Of a stretch of 64,000 bases of DNA, positions 25,727 through 34,776 are shown piece by piece. Each line of letters opens with the position of its first letter. The stretch's first letter is position 1. Position numbers and translations under genes: made by a program. The stretch spans positions 1 through 64,000 of the forward strand of contig CAILCG010000018.1 of the NCBI GenBank assembly GCA_903832665.1, read 5' to 3'. The stretch comes from an uncultured Methanomicrobiales archaeon. Lineage in GTDB: Archaea > Halobacteriota > Methanomicrobia > Methanomicrobiales > Methanospirillaceae. Under the pieces are notes generated by a model that was not told where the DNA came from, made no database searches, and was given only the letters and a program-made list of their open reading frames with translations.

Positions 25727-26215
25727 TTATTCCCGCTTACCGAGATGGTGATCCAGGTAGAAGAGATGACCGGGGACATCGCCGACGATCTTTATCTGTT
25801 CGAGTATCTCGCTCGAATTCTTCTCTTCTTCCACTTGTTCTTTTACAAACCACTGGAGCATCTCGAAGGTGGCATGGTCTTTTTCCTTGATTGCCAAATC
25901 CACAAGAGTATTTATCATAACCGTAACTTTCTGTTCATGAGCGTAAACTTCCTCAAAAACCTTGCCGGCAGAGACCCACTTTGCCTTTGGGGCCTCAATA
26001 TCACCGAGAGTGACCTTGCCCCCGCGGGCAATAAGATAATCTAGGAATTTATCTCCGTGACCCTGCTCTTCCTTTGCCTGAATTCTCATCCATTTAGCAA
26101 AGCCCTTCATATTAACTGATTCGAAGTAGGCAGACATTGCAAGATACAGGTATCCGGAGTAATACTCGCGGTTCACCTGTTTATTTAATGCTTCTTCCAT
26201 AACCTTTGAAATCAT
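25727..26215 (-). CDS. ftn: Ferritin, iron-storage protein (162 aa)
   Basis: The protein matches non-haem bacterial/archaeal ferritin in length and pattern: EALNKQVNREYYSGYLYLAM (first ferroxidase Glu), MRIQAKEEQGHGDKFLDYL (E and H ligands), VYAHEQKVTVMINTL and MLQWFVKEQVEEEKNSSEIL. It oxidises Fe(II) and stores iron as a 24-mer in the cytosol, and protects from oxidative stress. It has its own upstream region (26216-26345) and is followed by the response-regulator gene on the same strand. Confidence 0.93.
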   Translation of the reverse strand: MISKVMEEALNKQVNREYYSGYLYLAMSAYFESVNMKGFAKWMRIQAKEEQGHGDKFLDYLIARGGKVTLGDIEAPKAKWVSAGKVFEEVYAHEQKVTVMINTLVDLAIKEKDHATFEMLQWFVKEQVEEEKNSSEILEQIKIVGDVPGHLFYLDHHLGKRE

Positions 26216-26345
26216 ACAGAAAACCTCCGTTCAATCGATGTAGTTGGTTTTCCTCGGTATAATGGTTTCGTAACAGGCAATTATTCAGAAGTGCCCGTTG
26301 CGAATCACATAAAATTAAAAAAAGGAGGGGATGAAAAAATGAAAA

Positions 26346-26804
26346 TTATCTGCCAATTTTCTTTCTCTCGGCTTCAATATCGAGAATAATTTCGAGTTCA
26401 AGAGATTTTCCATATGCTTCCTGCGCCTCATCACTCCGGTTTAATTCGTCAAGGCAGACTCCTTTGATGTACCAGGCGGTCACATCATTCCCATTCAGGG
26501 ACGCGGCCCTCGTACTTGCATACAAACCATCTTCAAATTTCTCAAGATTATAATATGCCAGGCCTTTCTTTGACCACGCCGGGGCGTAATTCTGGTCAAG
26601 GGCAATTGCCTTGTCACAGTCAGCCAGGGCTTCTTGACTCTTCCCGGTATCAATCAGTACTGATGCCCGAAGATACCAGGCTTCAGGATTATTCGGATCG
26701 AGAGAGAGCGCCTTGTTGTAATAAGCCAGAGCCTCCTTGTACTTGGTCCTCTTGGCGTAGGAATGACCTTTTTTTAAGAATTCTGCTGCTTCCTTTACGG
26801 TCAT
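26346..26804 (-). CDS. TPR-repeat protein (152 aa)
   Basis: The whole protein consists of three to four tetratricopeptide repeats: AKRTKYKEALAYYNKALSLD, EAWYLRASVLIDTGKSQEAL, YAPAWSKKGLAYYNLEKFED and AWYIKGVCLDELNRSDEAQ. It is probably a scaffold for protein contacts. The ATG at 26804 overlaps (ATGA) the distal stop of the upstream gene, but only if that gene is read through its amber codon, so the pair looks translationally coupled. Confidence 0.85.
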   Translation of the reverse strand: MTVKEAAEFLKKGHSYAKRTKYKEALAYYNKALSLDPNNPEAWYLRASVLIDTGKSQEALADCDKAIALDQNYAPAWSKKGLAYYNLEKFEDGLYASTRAASLNGNDVTAWYIKGVCLDELNRSDEAQEAYGKSLELEIILDIEAERKKIGR

Positions 26805-27877
26805 GTCGTATCACCCCAAGAATCGGCGATCAGATCGCCAAAGATCCTCTTTAACGCTTTCTTCTCGTACTCTTCTTTATGCTCGTGTGCGAGGAGAAGA
26901 TGTTTGGGTTCTTCCCAGACCTACCAGTCTTTCATGGTCATATAGGAAAGGAGTTGATTGGTGAGATTGAATCCAATCTTGTAGAGATCATAAAAATAAT
27001 CGAGTGTGGGTTCTGCACTCCAGTTTACCTGAGACAGGGGTCTCTCAATTATCTCCAGCATATTATCCCCAAAAACCTTGGACTGGTACCATGCCGTGTG
27101 AGTCCACCTCGTAGTAAGAATCTCCTTTACTTCAAGGTGATTAAATTTTTTCATCTGGGGAATATTGAGAACAGGCATCAGTTCATCGGCCGGCAATGTT
27201 TTTGCAAGGAACATGTCACGGGAATAAAACATTGCTTTGTTCAGGACAAAATACCGGCGGGGAATAATCTCTTCCTGCTCCATCATCTCGTCCATATCAT
27301 TCTTGCTCTCTTTCATCACATGATAGAGCTGCGTTTTCCGGATCTTCGGCATCCGGTGATACACACTAGCATTGATTATCGTATTCCAGGGGAGTTCGTT
27401 TACATCTTCGTTGAAATGGGAGAACAGGATGAACAACAACTGGATGAGCTTCTGGACCGGGAGTTTATCTTTTTTGTTTGCCTCATCTTTTAAGGCGTCC
27501 AGGTAGATCTGGCGTAAACCCCGGTAAACGGACTCTTCAGTATATGAGCAGACTTTATACTCGCCTTTTTTTGAGGCAGCTCCTTTGATCATCAGGTTCG
27601 TGCAGTGCTTCGCAATAATGAAATCCTTAAGAAGCCCGACGTATTGTGCGGGAAAAATAATTACGTTCCTCTCAATATCATAGGTGTAAATATCGACCAG
27701 CGTCCCACCCGGTTCTGCATCCGGCTGGCGGAGGAGCGAAATCTCAGTATCCAGAAGTTCCTCGGGGGTATTGAGAAAACGGCGTATGGGTTTTGATAAA
27801 GGCATTTCAGTTTTCATGGGCGGACACCATAATTCACGAGAGTTATCCCGAATGGTCTTTATTAGTTCACTAGGCAC
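26801..27877 (-). CDS. Conserved-looking hypothetical protein with an in-frame TAG codon
   Basis: The frame runs from ATG 27877 for 318 codons to a TAG at 26923-26921, then continues in the same frame for 39 sense codons (VWEEPKHLLLAHEHKEEYEKK then ALKRIFGDLIADSWGDTT, in two parts) to a TGA at 26803-26801 that overlaps the TPR gene start. The extension is protein-like (amphipathic, charged helix) and ends in a classic ATGA coupling, so it was surely part of the gene. The TAG may be a nonsense mutation, a base error, or a recoded amber codon. The main part is soluble, rich in charged and aromatic residues, with no known motif (one possible helical bundle near DMDEMMEQEEIIPRRYF). Family not recognised. 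Confidence 0.7.
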
Positions 27878-27949
27878 CGATGAGACTTAAATTATTCTTA
27901 CGAAGGATAAACATCGTTCGGTAAAAAAAGTAGAAGAGAGTTGAAGGAA

Positions 27950-28552
27950 TTATTTTTTCTTCCTCGGACGAATAAACGAATGGAACAGCCCGGTTACTGC
28001 ATTGGGTTTTTTGGGGCGGAACACGCCTTCATTTGCATACCGGACACCCTCGATAGAGAAAAACGCATGAGGGTTTGTAGTCTGGAGATGTTCCGTGATA
28101 TAGGAGACATCAGCACGATTCACCAGCGTGAGAATCATCTTGACATTTCCCCGTGCACCTTTCGCATCGAGACTGGTAACCCCAAAATGTTCTGATTCAA
28201 GAAATCTGGTGATCTCGTCATTGGATTCTTCGGTAGTGACAATTCGCATTATCACCATGCCGATGGATAGCCTCTCCTCGATAATGAGTCCGACATACGT
28301 TCCCATCGCAAAACCGAATGCAAATGCAAAGAAATTTGCGATATTGGAGAGATCGTTCATGACCACTTCCATGGCGAGGAGCCAGATCACTATCTCAAAA
28401 AATGCAATAATAGGAGCGAGATACTTGATTCCCCGGGAGATATAGATGACCCGGATCGTCTCCATGCTCACATAGCCGATACGGGCGACAAAGATCAGGA
28501 GCGGGAGAAGCACCATTGCATAGAGTTCAGGATTAATGATGAAAAACGACAT
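27950..28552 (-). CDS. UPF0316/DUF2179-type membrane protein (200 aa)
   Basis: Starting at ATG 28552, the protein begins with three transmembrane helices (residues ~8-28, 38-60, 62-88), including the family motif RIGYVSMETIRVIYISRG, and ends with a cytosolic DUF2179 domain (GMVIMRIVTTEESNDEITRFL ... GARGNVKMILTLVNR). An open frame upstream to 28813 is Arg-rich and not homologous, so the shorter start is chosen. Function unknown, possibly ion-related. It lies between an unknown gene and the YHS/copper ATPase pair on the same strand. Confidence 0.8.
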   Translation of the reverse strand: MSFFIINPELYAMVLLPLLIFVARIGYVSMETIRVIYISRGIKYLAPIIAFFEIVIWLLAMEVVMNDLSNIANFFAFAFGFAMGTYVGLIIEERLSIGMVIMRIVTTEESNDEITRFLESEHFGVTSLDAKGARGNVKMILTLVNRADVSYITEHLQTTNPHAFFSIEGVRYANEGVFRPKKPNAVTGLFHSFIRPRKKK

Positions 28553-28706
28553 TATTTCGCCTGTTTCCTGATTATGGTAATCGCATGTGTTTTTTTTTAG
28601 TAAAAAGACGTTATCAACTGTTTCTATATCAATATTATCCGGTTGCAGGGAATAAAATCGAAAATAAGGAGTTAATTCTGAAACGCGCAAAAATACGCGG
28701 GAGTTT

Positions 28707-28847
28707 TTACGCGTACTTTGCAGGTTCAGCATCGAACTTCTTCTTGCAGCCCGGGGCACAGAAATAATATTTCTTTCCCTTGTACTCACTGGTGAACTTG
28801 GCGGTCTTCTCATCAGCGGTCATTTTACAGATCGGATCGATTGCCAT
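28707..28847 (-). CDS. YHS-domain metal-binding peptide (46 aa)
   Basis: A tiny gene, ATG 28847 to stop 28707, with gaggtg at perfect spacing. The sequence follows the YHS pattern: DPICKMTADEKTAKFTSEYKG, KKYYFCAPGCKKKFDAEP. The Cys residues (one in DPICKM, two in FCAPGC) bind metal. Such peptides often sit beside, or are fused to, P1B-type copper ATPases; here the ribosome site overlaps the end of the ATPase gene and the two are 16 bp apart. It probably helps in copper handling. Confidence 0.85.
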   Translation of the reverse strand: MAIDPICKMTADEKTAKFTSEYKGKKYYFCAPGCKKKFDAEPAKYA

Positions 28848-28863
28848 TTTTAAAACACCTCAG

Positions 28864-31297
28864 TTACCTCCCTTTCTTCGCCTCGGGTATATACTTTGTG
28901 AGCAGGAGCGAGAGCGTTACTACCGTAACCGAACTTGCCGCCATGGCAAGAGCTGCCAGCTCGGGCCGGGACGTAATACCAAACGACGGATACAATACAC
29001 CGGCTGCTACCGGTATGAGCGCCATATTGTAGGCAAATGCCCAGAAGATATTGCCTTTGATCCTCCCCATCACCTTCTGGGAGAGCTGGACTGCTGCTAC
29101 AGAATCGAGGAGATCATCCTTCATCAGGACAATATCCCCACTCTCAATGGCCACATCCGTTCCGCTGCCAATTGCAATACCTACGTCTGCTTGGGCAAGG
29201 GCCGGGGCATCATTGATTCCGTCCCCGACAAATGCAACAACTTCTCCCGAGGCCTGGAGTCTTTTTACTTCAACTTCTTTATCCTGCGGCAATACCTCGG
29301 CAATCACCCGGTCGATACCAATCTGGCGGGCGATCGCATCTGCAGTCCGCTGGTTGTCCCCGGTGATCATAACGATCCGGACACCCATTTTTTTGAACTC
29401 CGTTATTGCATCCCGGGTAGTTTCCTTGAGGGTATCTGCAATGGCAATTACCCCGGCCATCTGACCCCCGGCGGCAACAAGCACCGCGGTCTTACCCTCC
29501 AGTTCAAATGCGGAGATCCGTTCTTCCAGTTCTTTGGGAATTACCACTCGATTTTCCTCAAGAAACGCCCGATTGCCTACGAGCACCGTTTCTGAGAGAA
29601 TGGTTGCAGCAACTCCTTTCCCCCCAAATGTGTCGAACTGCTCTGCCGGTTCAATCTTCACCAGTCGGTTTTCTGCAGATCTTACAACCGCTTCTGCCAG
29701 CGGGTGCTGAGAATTCTTCTCGACACTGGCAGTAAGGGAGAGAAGGGTCTCTTCAGAAATCCCGACGGCGATGAGATCGGTCACCTCCGGTTTTCCTTTG
29801 GTCAGGGTCCCGGTCTTATCGAAGATGACTGTCGTCACCTTCTCGGCAACTTCCAGTGCCTCCCCGTTCCGGATCAGGATACCAAGCTGAGCTCCCCGGC
29901 CAACTCCCACGGTGATCGCGGTTGGGGTTGCAAGCCCGAGTGCACAGGGGCATGCCACTACCAGAATTGAGATGAGTGCCGTAAGGGCAAAGAGGAGCGT
30001 TGAGCCCAGCAGGAAGAACCACGCCACAAAAGTGAAGGCTGCAACAATCAGCACAACCGGGATAAAGTAGGTGACCGCGACATCAGCGATCCGCTGCACC
30101 GGGGGCTTGGAACCCTGGGCATCTTCCACCATCTGGATGATCTGGGGAAGCATCGTCTCCTTGCCAACTTTTGTCGCCCGGATGGTGAGCACACTATTGG
30201 TATTGAGTGGCCCCCCTACAACACGGCTTCCCGGTGACTTCAGGGGGGGGGACGGGTTCGCCCGTGATCATCGCCTCATTGACATAACTTTCACCCGTCA
30301 CTACCTCCCCATCAACGGGTACTTTGGCGCCGGGCTTTACGATGACCTGATCGCCAACAGAGACATCTTCAACCGAAACCTCTACTTCCTGCCCGTCGCG
30401 AATCAGAATGGCAGTCTTGACCCGGAGACCGGCAAGTTTCTTGATAGCTTCTGAGGTCCGGCCTTTGGCCCTCCCTTCCAAAAAGCGTCCGAGCATCAGG
30501 AAGGCAGCCAGCATGATCGCGGTATCATAGAACATGAACTCATGGGTGAACACGATGCCAAACGTGCCCAGTACACTCGAAACAAAAGCAACGCCGGTAC
30601 CCATTGCGTACATGACATCCATTGAAAGCATACGATGAGAGAGCGATATCCACGCGGCCCGGAATATCGGATAGGCAACAAAGGCAAAGACCGGTGTTGA
30701 GATCACGAGCATCACGTAGCCGAGCTGCTGCATACTGAGGGGCAGTGGAATCCACATCGCAATCATGAGCGGGATACTCACGGCAAAACCAACCACGAAC
30801 CGGATGAACTTGGCGTGGAGGTCCTTATCGCGGGCGATCTTCTCTGCCTCTTCGCTCACTTCTCCGGATATTCCGAGGTACTGGTATCCAGCCTCCTCAA
30901 TCGCCTTCTTCATGCCGTCTATGCCTGTGAGTGAGGGATTATAGGTAACATATGCTTTTTCGGTCCCGAGATTAACCGTTGCAGAAACAATACCGGGAAG
31001 TTCCCGGAGAGCGGTCTCGATCGTTTCGACACAGGTAGCGCACATCATACCACCAACTTTTATCGTGACCTGACTGTTCACAACCTCGTACCCCGCATCT
31101 TTCACCGCTTTTTCGAGAATGGCAAGGGAGACTTTGGTTGGGTCAAACTCAACATGGGCTGTATCAGTGCCAAAATTCACCTGTGCTTTTGTTACGTCAC
31201 TAAGACCAGACAACGATTCTTCAATGTTCACCGCACAGGTAGCGCAGCTCATTCCCGAAATTTTTATCTCAGCCTTCTTCGTCTCCGGTTCAGCCAT
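28864..31297 (-). pseudogene. copA: Copper-transporting P-type ATPase, split by a homopolymer frameshift
   Basis: The first part (ATG 31297) has two heavy-metal-binding domains (GMSCATC and GGMMCATC), the A-domain and six membrane spans up to MITGEPVP. A run of nine C (30251-30243 on the minus strand) then shifts the frame; in the next frame the protein resumes PLKSPGSRVVGGPLNTNS and carries CPCALGLATP (copper site), DKTGTLTKG, SQHPLAEAV and GDGINDAPAL up to MAASSVTVVTLSLLL. All signature residues of a P1B-1 Cu+ exporter are present. With eight C residues the frame would be continuous, so this is a homopolymer indel, either sequencing error or slippage. The gene would export Cu+ from the cytosol. 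Confidence 0.88.
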
Positions 31298-31473
31298 GTA
31301 ATATCCACTCACGATCAATTGCAGAAGCCCTGTTGCACCGGTATTCTCCCGTTGCAGCCATATATTTGTTCTGAATGTGCGCAAAAATGCGCAAAAATCA
31401 GTAAAATCCTTCTTAGTCATCCTGTGAGTATAAGGCAGAAAAAATTCATAAAAAGGAATTCACAAAACGGAGT

Positions 31474-32397
31474 TCAGGAAAGAGTGATCTTCGGTACCGC
31501 TTTGAGGGATTTTAGCAAGAACCATCCCACGATACCGAAGGTAAGAATTGGCGACACCCAGAAGGGGATGGGAAAGCCAAAACTGTCCAGAATCATAATG
31601 CAGCCAAGGATCAGGATGGAGTACATTGCGCCGTTCTTAAGGTAGATGTATTTCTTAATCTTGTCCACGTTGCGCACGGTCATCTCACGGACAATGAATG
31701 CTCCGAGCCCGTTTCCGATAATGATCAAAGGTACGGCCATGGTAAAGGCAAATGCGCCAACAACACCGTCAATGGAAAATGTCGCATCAATCACTTCCAG
31801 GTAAAAGATCTTACTGATATCAGACATGTTCCCATGGAGCATCTTCTTCTCAGCGGCTTCTGCATTCTGGCGAAAACCGTGAACAATAAAAAATCCGGTC
31901 GAACCAATCACCGCCCCAAACGCAATCATCGGACTTTTTTCCAGGGCAAACCAGACAATGGTAGCGAGAAGGACGGAAACAATTGCAAAGAACCAGACAC
32001 CTTTTGTGGCAATGTAACGTTCCCCTCTCAGGCCGAAATGCTTCTCCTCAAGAAACAGCCAGTGGAAGAAGAGAAATATAAGAAATACCCCGCCCCCCAT
32101 AAGGAGGATAGGAGCTGACTGCTCTACGGCTGCGATGACAACCGGATCGGAAGAGAAGGTAGCAGTCAATGCACCGAGCGGCCCGAGGGAAGGAGTAGAC
32201 ATCCAGATGATTAACCAGGGTAAAAGGCCCCGTATGGCAAAAACCGCAAAGATCAGTCCCCAGAGCAAAAACCATTTCCGGGCACGTTCACTCATCGTAG
32301 AGAGGACTTCGGCATTGATGATGGCATTATCAATGCTGGTGATCGTCTCAAACAAGCAAAGACCTGCAATGATGATGACAATAGAGAGGAGATCCAT
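31474..32397 (-). CDS. TerC/DUF475-family integral membrane protein (307 aa)
   Basis: Seven to nine transmembrane helices with the TerC-family acidic motifs: FETITSIDNAIINAEVL near residue 16, and the equivalent repeat EVIDATFSIDGVVGAFAF near 200. Asp and Glu residues in these motifs are thought to bind a metal ion, and TerC relatives export manganese or protect from tellurite. It is a single gene between copA and a small Zn-ribbon-like gene. Metal export is an inference from the family. Confidence 0.85.
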   Translation of the reverse strand: MDLLSIVIIIAGLCLFETITSIDNAIINAEVLSTMSERARKWFLLWGLIFAVFAIRGLLPWLIIWMSTPSLGPLGALTATFSSDPVVIAAVEQSAPILLMGGGVFLIFLFFHWLFLEEKHFGLRGERYIATKGVWFFAIVSVLLATIVWFALEKSPMIAFGAVIGSTGFFIVHGFRQNAEAAEKKMLHGNMSDISKIFYLEVIDATFSIDGVVGAFAFTMAVPLIIIGNGLGAFIVREMTVRNVDKIKKYIYLKNGAMYSILILGCIMILDSFGFPIPFWVSPILTFGIVGWFLLKSLKAVPKITLS

Positions 32398-32476
32398 GTG
32401 CTGGTACCGTATCTGTGTTCAGATCTTTTTATTATTGTGCCGGGATCCTGCCAATTGTTAAAAAGAGGTCGGAAAA

Positions 32477-32761
32477 TTATTTCATATCGGCAAATTTTCT
32501 GTACTCACCCAGAAGTGCCACACCATACTCGGCTGTCTTTCTGGTAGGCACGTAATTGAAGACTTTCACCCGTTTCAGGAGTTCTTCGGTAAGCACAGCA
32601 TTGTTTTCCAGGTTGAGTTTTTTCACTTCGTCAAAAACAAAGTCGAGATGATCTATACCCGTCTCCTTCCCGTCAATGAGGATCCGCTTTGTCGTGATCC
32701 TATCGGGGGGAATCCCCCCGCAGATCGAGCAATAGTTCCCGTCTTTTTCCCCTTCAGACAT
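32477..32761 (-). CDS. Small CxxC protein (94 aa)
   Basis: Begins MSEGEKDGNYCSICGGIPP, with one CxxC knuckle (YCSICGG), then a helical part (DHLDFVFDEVKKLNLENNAVL) and FNYVPTRKTAEYGVALLGEY. Homologues are common in Methanomicrobiales as small proteins of unknown function, sometimes labelled NAC family from automated annotation; I do not consider that meaningful. It is 5 bp downstream of the cupin gene, probably one operon. Confidence 0.65.
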   Translation of the reverse strand: MSEGEKDGNYCSICGGIPPDRITTKRILIDGKETGIDHLDFVFDEVKKLNLENNAVLTEELLKRVKVFNYVPTRKTAEYGVALLGEYRKFADMK

Positions 32762-32766
32762 GGCTT

Positions 32767-33135
32767 TTACTCCTTAATCATCGTCAGGCTCATTTTGAAT
32801 TTCGTGATAGCGGACAGGGCGTGAGGTACATTTGCCGGAAAGATGATCGTTTCACCGGTATTCATAGCAAACGTCTGGCCTGCTACCCATACTTCACATT
32901 TCCCTTCAAGGATGGTAACCACCGCGTCAAAAGGGGCTGTGTGTTCCGAGAGGCCCTCATTCTCATCGAACGAAAAGATCGTTATATTCCCGGATTTCCG
33001 CGAGATGATCATGCGACTCGCCACAGCGCCATCTGCATAGCTGACCAGATCTTTAAGGAGGATTACTTTACCCTTGAGTCCTTCGCGTTTCTTATCCGGT
33101 TTATCAACATGCGTCTGAGGTTCATACTCGGCCAT
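32767..33135 (-). CDS. Cupin-domain protein, copy 1 (122 aa)
   Basis: The start ATG 33135 is chosen because the upstream extension to 33276 is unlike the paralogue. The cupin core shows both conserved motifs: GLSEHTAPFDAVVTILEGKC (motif 1, His and Glu metal ligands) and FPANVPHALSAI (motif 2). The small single-cupin beta barrel may bind metal or a small molecule. A close paralogue is encoded at 34068-34415 on the same strand, about 930 bp away. Function unknown. Confidence 0.85.
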   Translation of the reverse strand: MAEYEPQTHVDKPDKKREGLKGKVILLKDLVSYADGAVASRMIISRKSGNITIFSFDENEGLSEHTAPFDAVVTILEGKCEVWVAGQTFAMNTGETIIFPANVPHALSAITKFKMSLTMIKE

Positions 33136-34067
33136 AAGGGAACAACTGAAAGATAATATAAGATTCAGCCATTTAAAATATCCGTTTTTTTCGTCATTCA
33201 TTTCCTGTTCCGGATATCGACAATAAAGAAACCCTAAGGGTCGCTTACAAAAAATGTTCAAAGCGAACTCTTGCAATAGGAATCGCCATTTTCTTTGATT
33301 CCTAGGCAGAGTGATGAGAGAATTACCCTATAAAATTACGGAAATACGAGTAGATTTCTTCCACATTTAGTGAATGGGTATTTCTATGATTACCGGTCCT
33401 GCACGATTCCGGAAAACTGCAAGAATATCACAGACCTGGAGCCACATCGGGCACGATCAATATCTCAAATGTCCCTCACCGACCCCCCTCCGGCTCCAAG
33501 ACAGTATCTGGCTTATTGATACGCATATAATTATGTCGATGAAATGTTCAAAATCTTATAAAAAATCCGGTAAAAATGGGAAGGGGTTGAGGGGGGTCAG
33601 ACCACTTTTTTTATTTTTTTTGCGTAACTAAAGGAGGTTTAAGATGGTTGATTTTATGATGTAACGATAATGCATGTTCCGGTTCACGGAAATTTCGAAG
33701 TACACCGCCAGACCCCCATCATCTCCTTGTGTTGACGCAGTTTTTCGTAACAGACTGAGTCCAATGGGACGGTTCATCGGGTTCTCTGAACTAAAAGTGG
33801 TATCAACCTTTTGCATTCTTTGAAAGAGTTGGGAGTTTCCGGTATTATCGATTTCAATGATAGTAATAGACCATGATCGAACTCCCGCTAGGGTTTATCT
33901 GGATATTTTTTTTCGGAGGAGATTCCGGTACTCATCGAACAGGCCGGTTTTGTTTCAAAAATGCCGTTATAACACTTCTGCGATTGAAAAATATCAGGGT
34001 CTTAAACCGGTCGGATCCTTCGAGATACTTAGTAAGGAGGTGATGACACGGGACGGCAAGAGAACCG
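33136..34067 (-). other. Long intergenic region between the two cupin genes
   Basis: No good gene is seen in these ~930 bp. A strong ribosome site (aaaggaggtttaag) at about 33630-33643 is followed by ATG at 33644 but the frame ends after six codons (M-V-D-F-M-M-stop), suggesting the start of a lost gene. Reading frames at 33628-33816 (minus) and 33857-34087 (plus) look degenerate. T runs near 33608-33620 could terminate an upstream transcript. Confidence 0.5.
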
Positions 34068-34415
34068 TTACTCGCGGATCATGGTGAGCATCATCTTGAA
34101 CCGTTTTTTTGCAAATACCGCATGGGGTTTATTTGCCGGAAGAATGATCAACTCGCCTGCATGTACGGTGAAGGGTGCCCCGGCAATCTGCACGTCCGCC
34201 TCTCCTTCGGTCACCTGAAGGATCGCATCGAACGGTGCGGTATGCTCCGATAATCCTTCTCCCTCATCAAAAGAAAAGAGCGTGAGGGTACCTGTTTTCT
34301 TGAATACGAGCATCCGGCTTGCAACGGTTCCTGTCTGGTATGCAATAAGATCATTGATCACCAGCACTTTCTCCTTGAGAGCTTCCCGCTCTGAATCCTG
34401 CATAGAAGTATTCAC
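34068..34415 (-). CDS. Cupin-domain protein, copy 2 (115 aa)
   Basis: Paralogue of the 32767-33135 gene: the two share GLSEHTAPFDA in motif 1, PANxPHA in motif 2, the stretch ASRMxxxxKxGxxTxFSFDE and the ending MMLTMIRE/MSLTMIKE. The protein starts at ATG 34415. The duplication is recent enough for high identity but too old for the flanks to match. Metal ligands (His, Glu, His) are kept in both. Confidence 0.87.
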   Translation of the reverse strand: MNTSMQDSEREALKEKVLVINDLIAYQTGTVASRMLVFKKTGTLTLFSFDEGEGLSEHTAPFDAILQVTEGEADVQIAGAPFTVHAGELIILPANKPHAVFAKKRFKMMLTMIRE

Positions 34416-34451
34416 CTTTTTTTGAGAAGAAAAGAGTTTCTCCTGGAAATT

Positions 34452-34688
34452 TTACCCGGATTCATCCCGGGAAATGGTTATGATCCGAACCGGGCAAAGA
34501 TGCTCCGCTTCAAGAGCACAGGAAACCAGATAATCTGGAATTATTCCTTCTGCACGATCGCCGCAGAACCGGAACGGTTCGGTGATCTGGGAGAGAGAAT
34601 CGCAATGATTATTCTCAAAAAGATCGGGACATATGTTCCAGCAGGCTCCACAACTCACGCATTCCATGCGATCTATGGTCACATTCAT
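34452..34688 (-). CDS. 4Fe-4S ferredoxin-type protein (about 78 aa)
   Basis: From ATG 34688 the protein begins MNVTIDRMECVSCGACWNIC and continues PDLFENN; two Cys triplets follow the ferredoxin pattern CxxCxxC...CP, with further Cys near the end (SCALEAEHLCPVRII). The frame is open to a TTG at 34751 but the extra 21 residues are unlike a ferredoxin. It probably carries one 4Fe-4S cluster and one extra disulfide or cluster half. Electron partner unknown; it lies beside the transporter gene on the same strand. Confidence 0.7.
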   Translation of the reverse strand: MNVTIDRMECVSCGACWNICPDLFENNHCDSLSQITEPFRFCGDRAEGIIPDYLVSCALEAEHLCPVRIITISRDESG

Positions 34689-34776
34689 AGGAGATCGGTT
34701 CCGGTAATTATTGTCAGGAGACCTTACAAATTCTCCCGTCAAATTTGGCAAGAACTCAAGAGAACTAAGATTTGTA

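Noticed and set aside
26921-26923. Confident claim of pyrrolysine at the in-frame TAG
   Set aside because: No pyl genes or tRNA are visible in this window, so only readthrough or mutation can be proposed, not pyrrolysine.
26879-27493. 204-codon + strand frame
   Set aside because: Antisense to the gene with the in-frame amber codon; rich in His/Phe as expected for a shadow frame.
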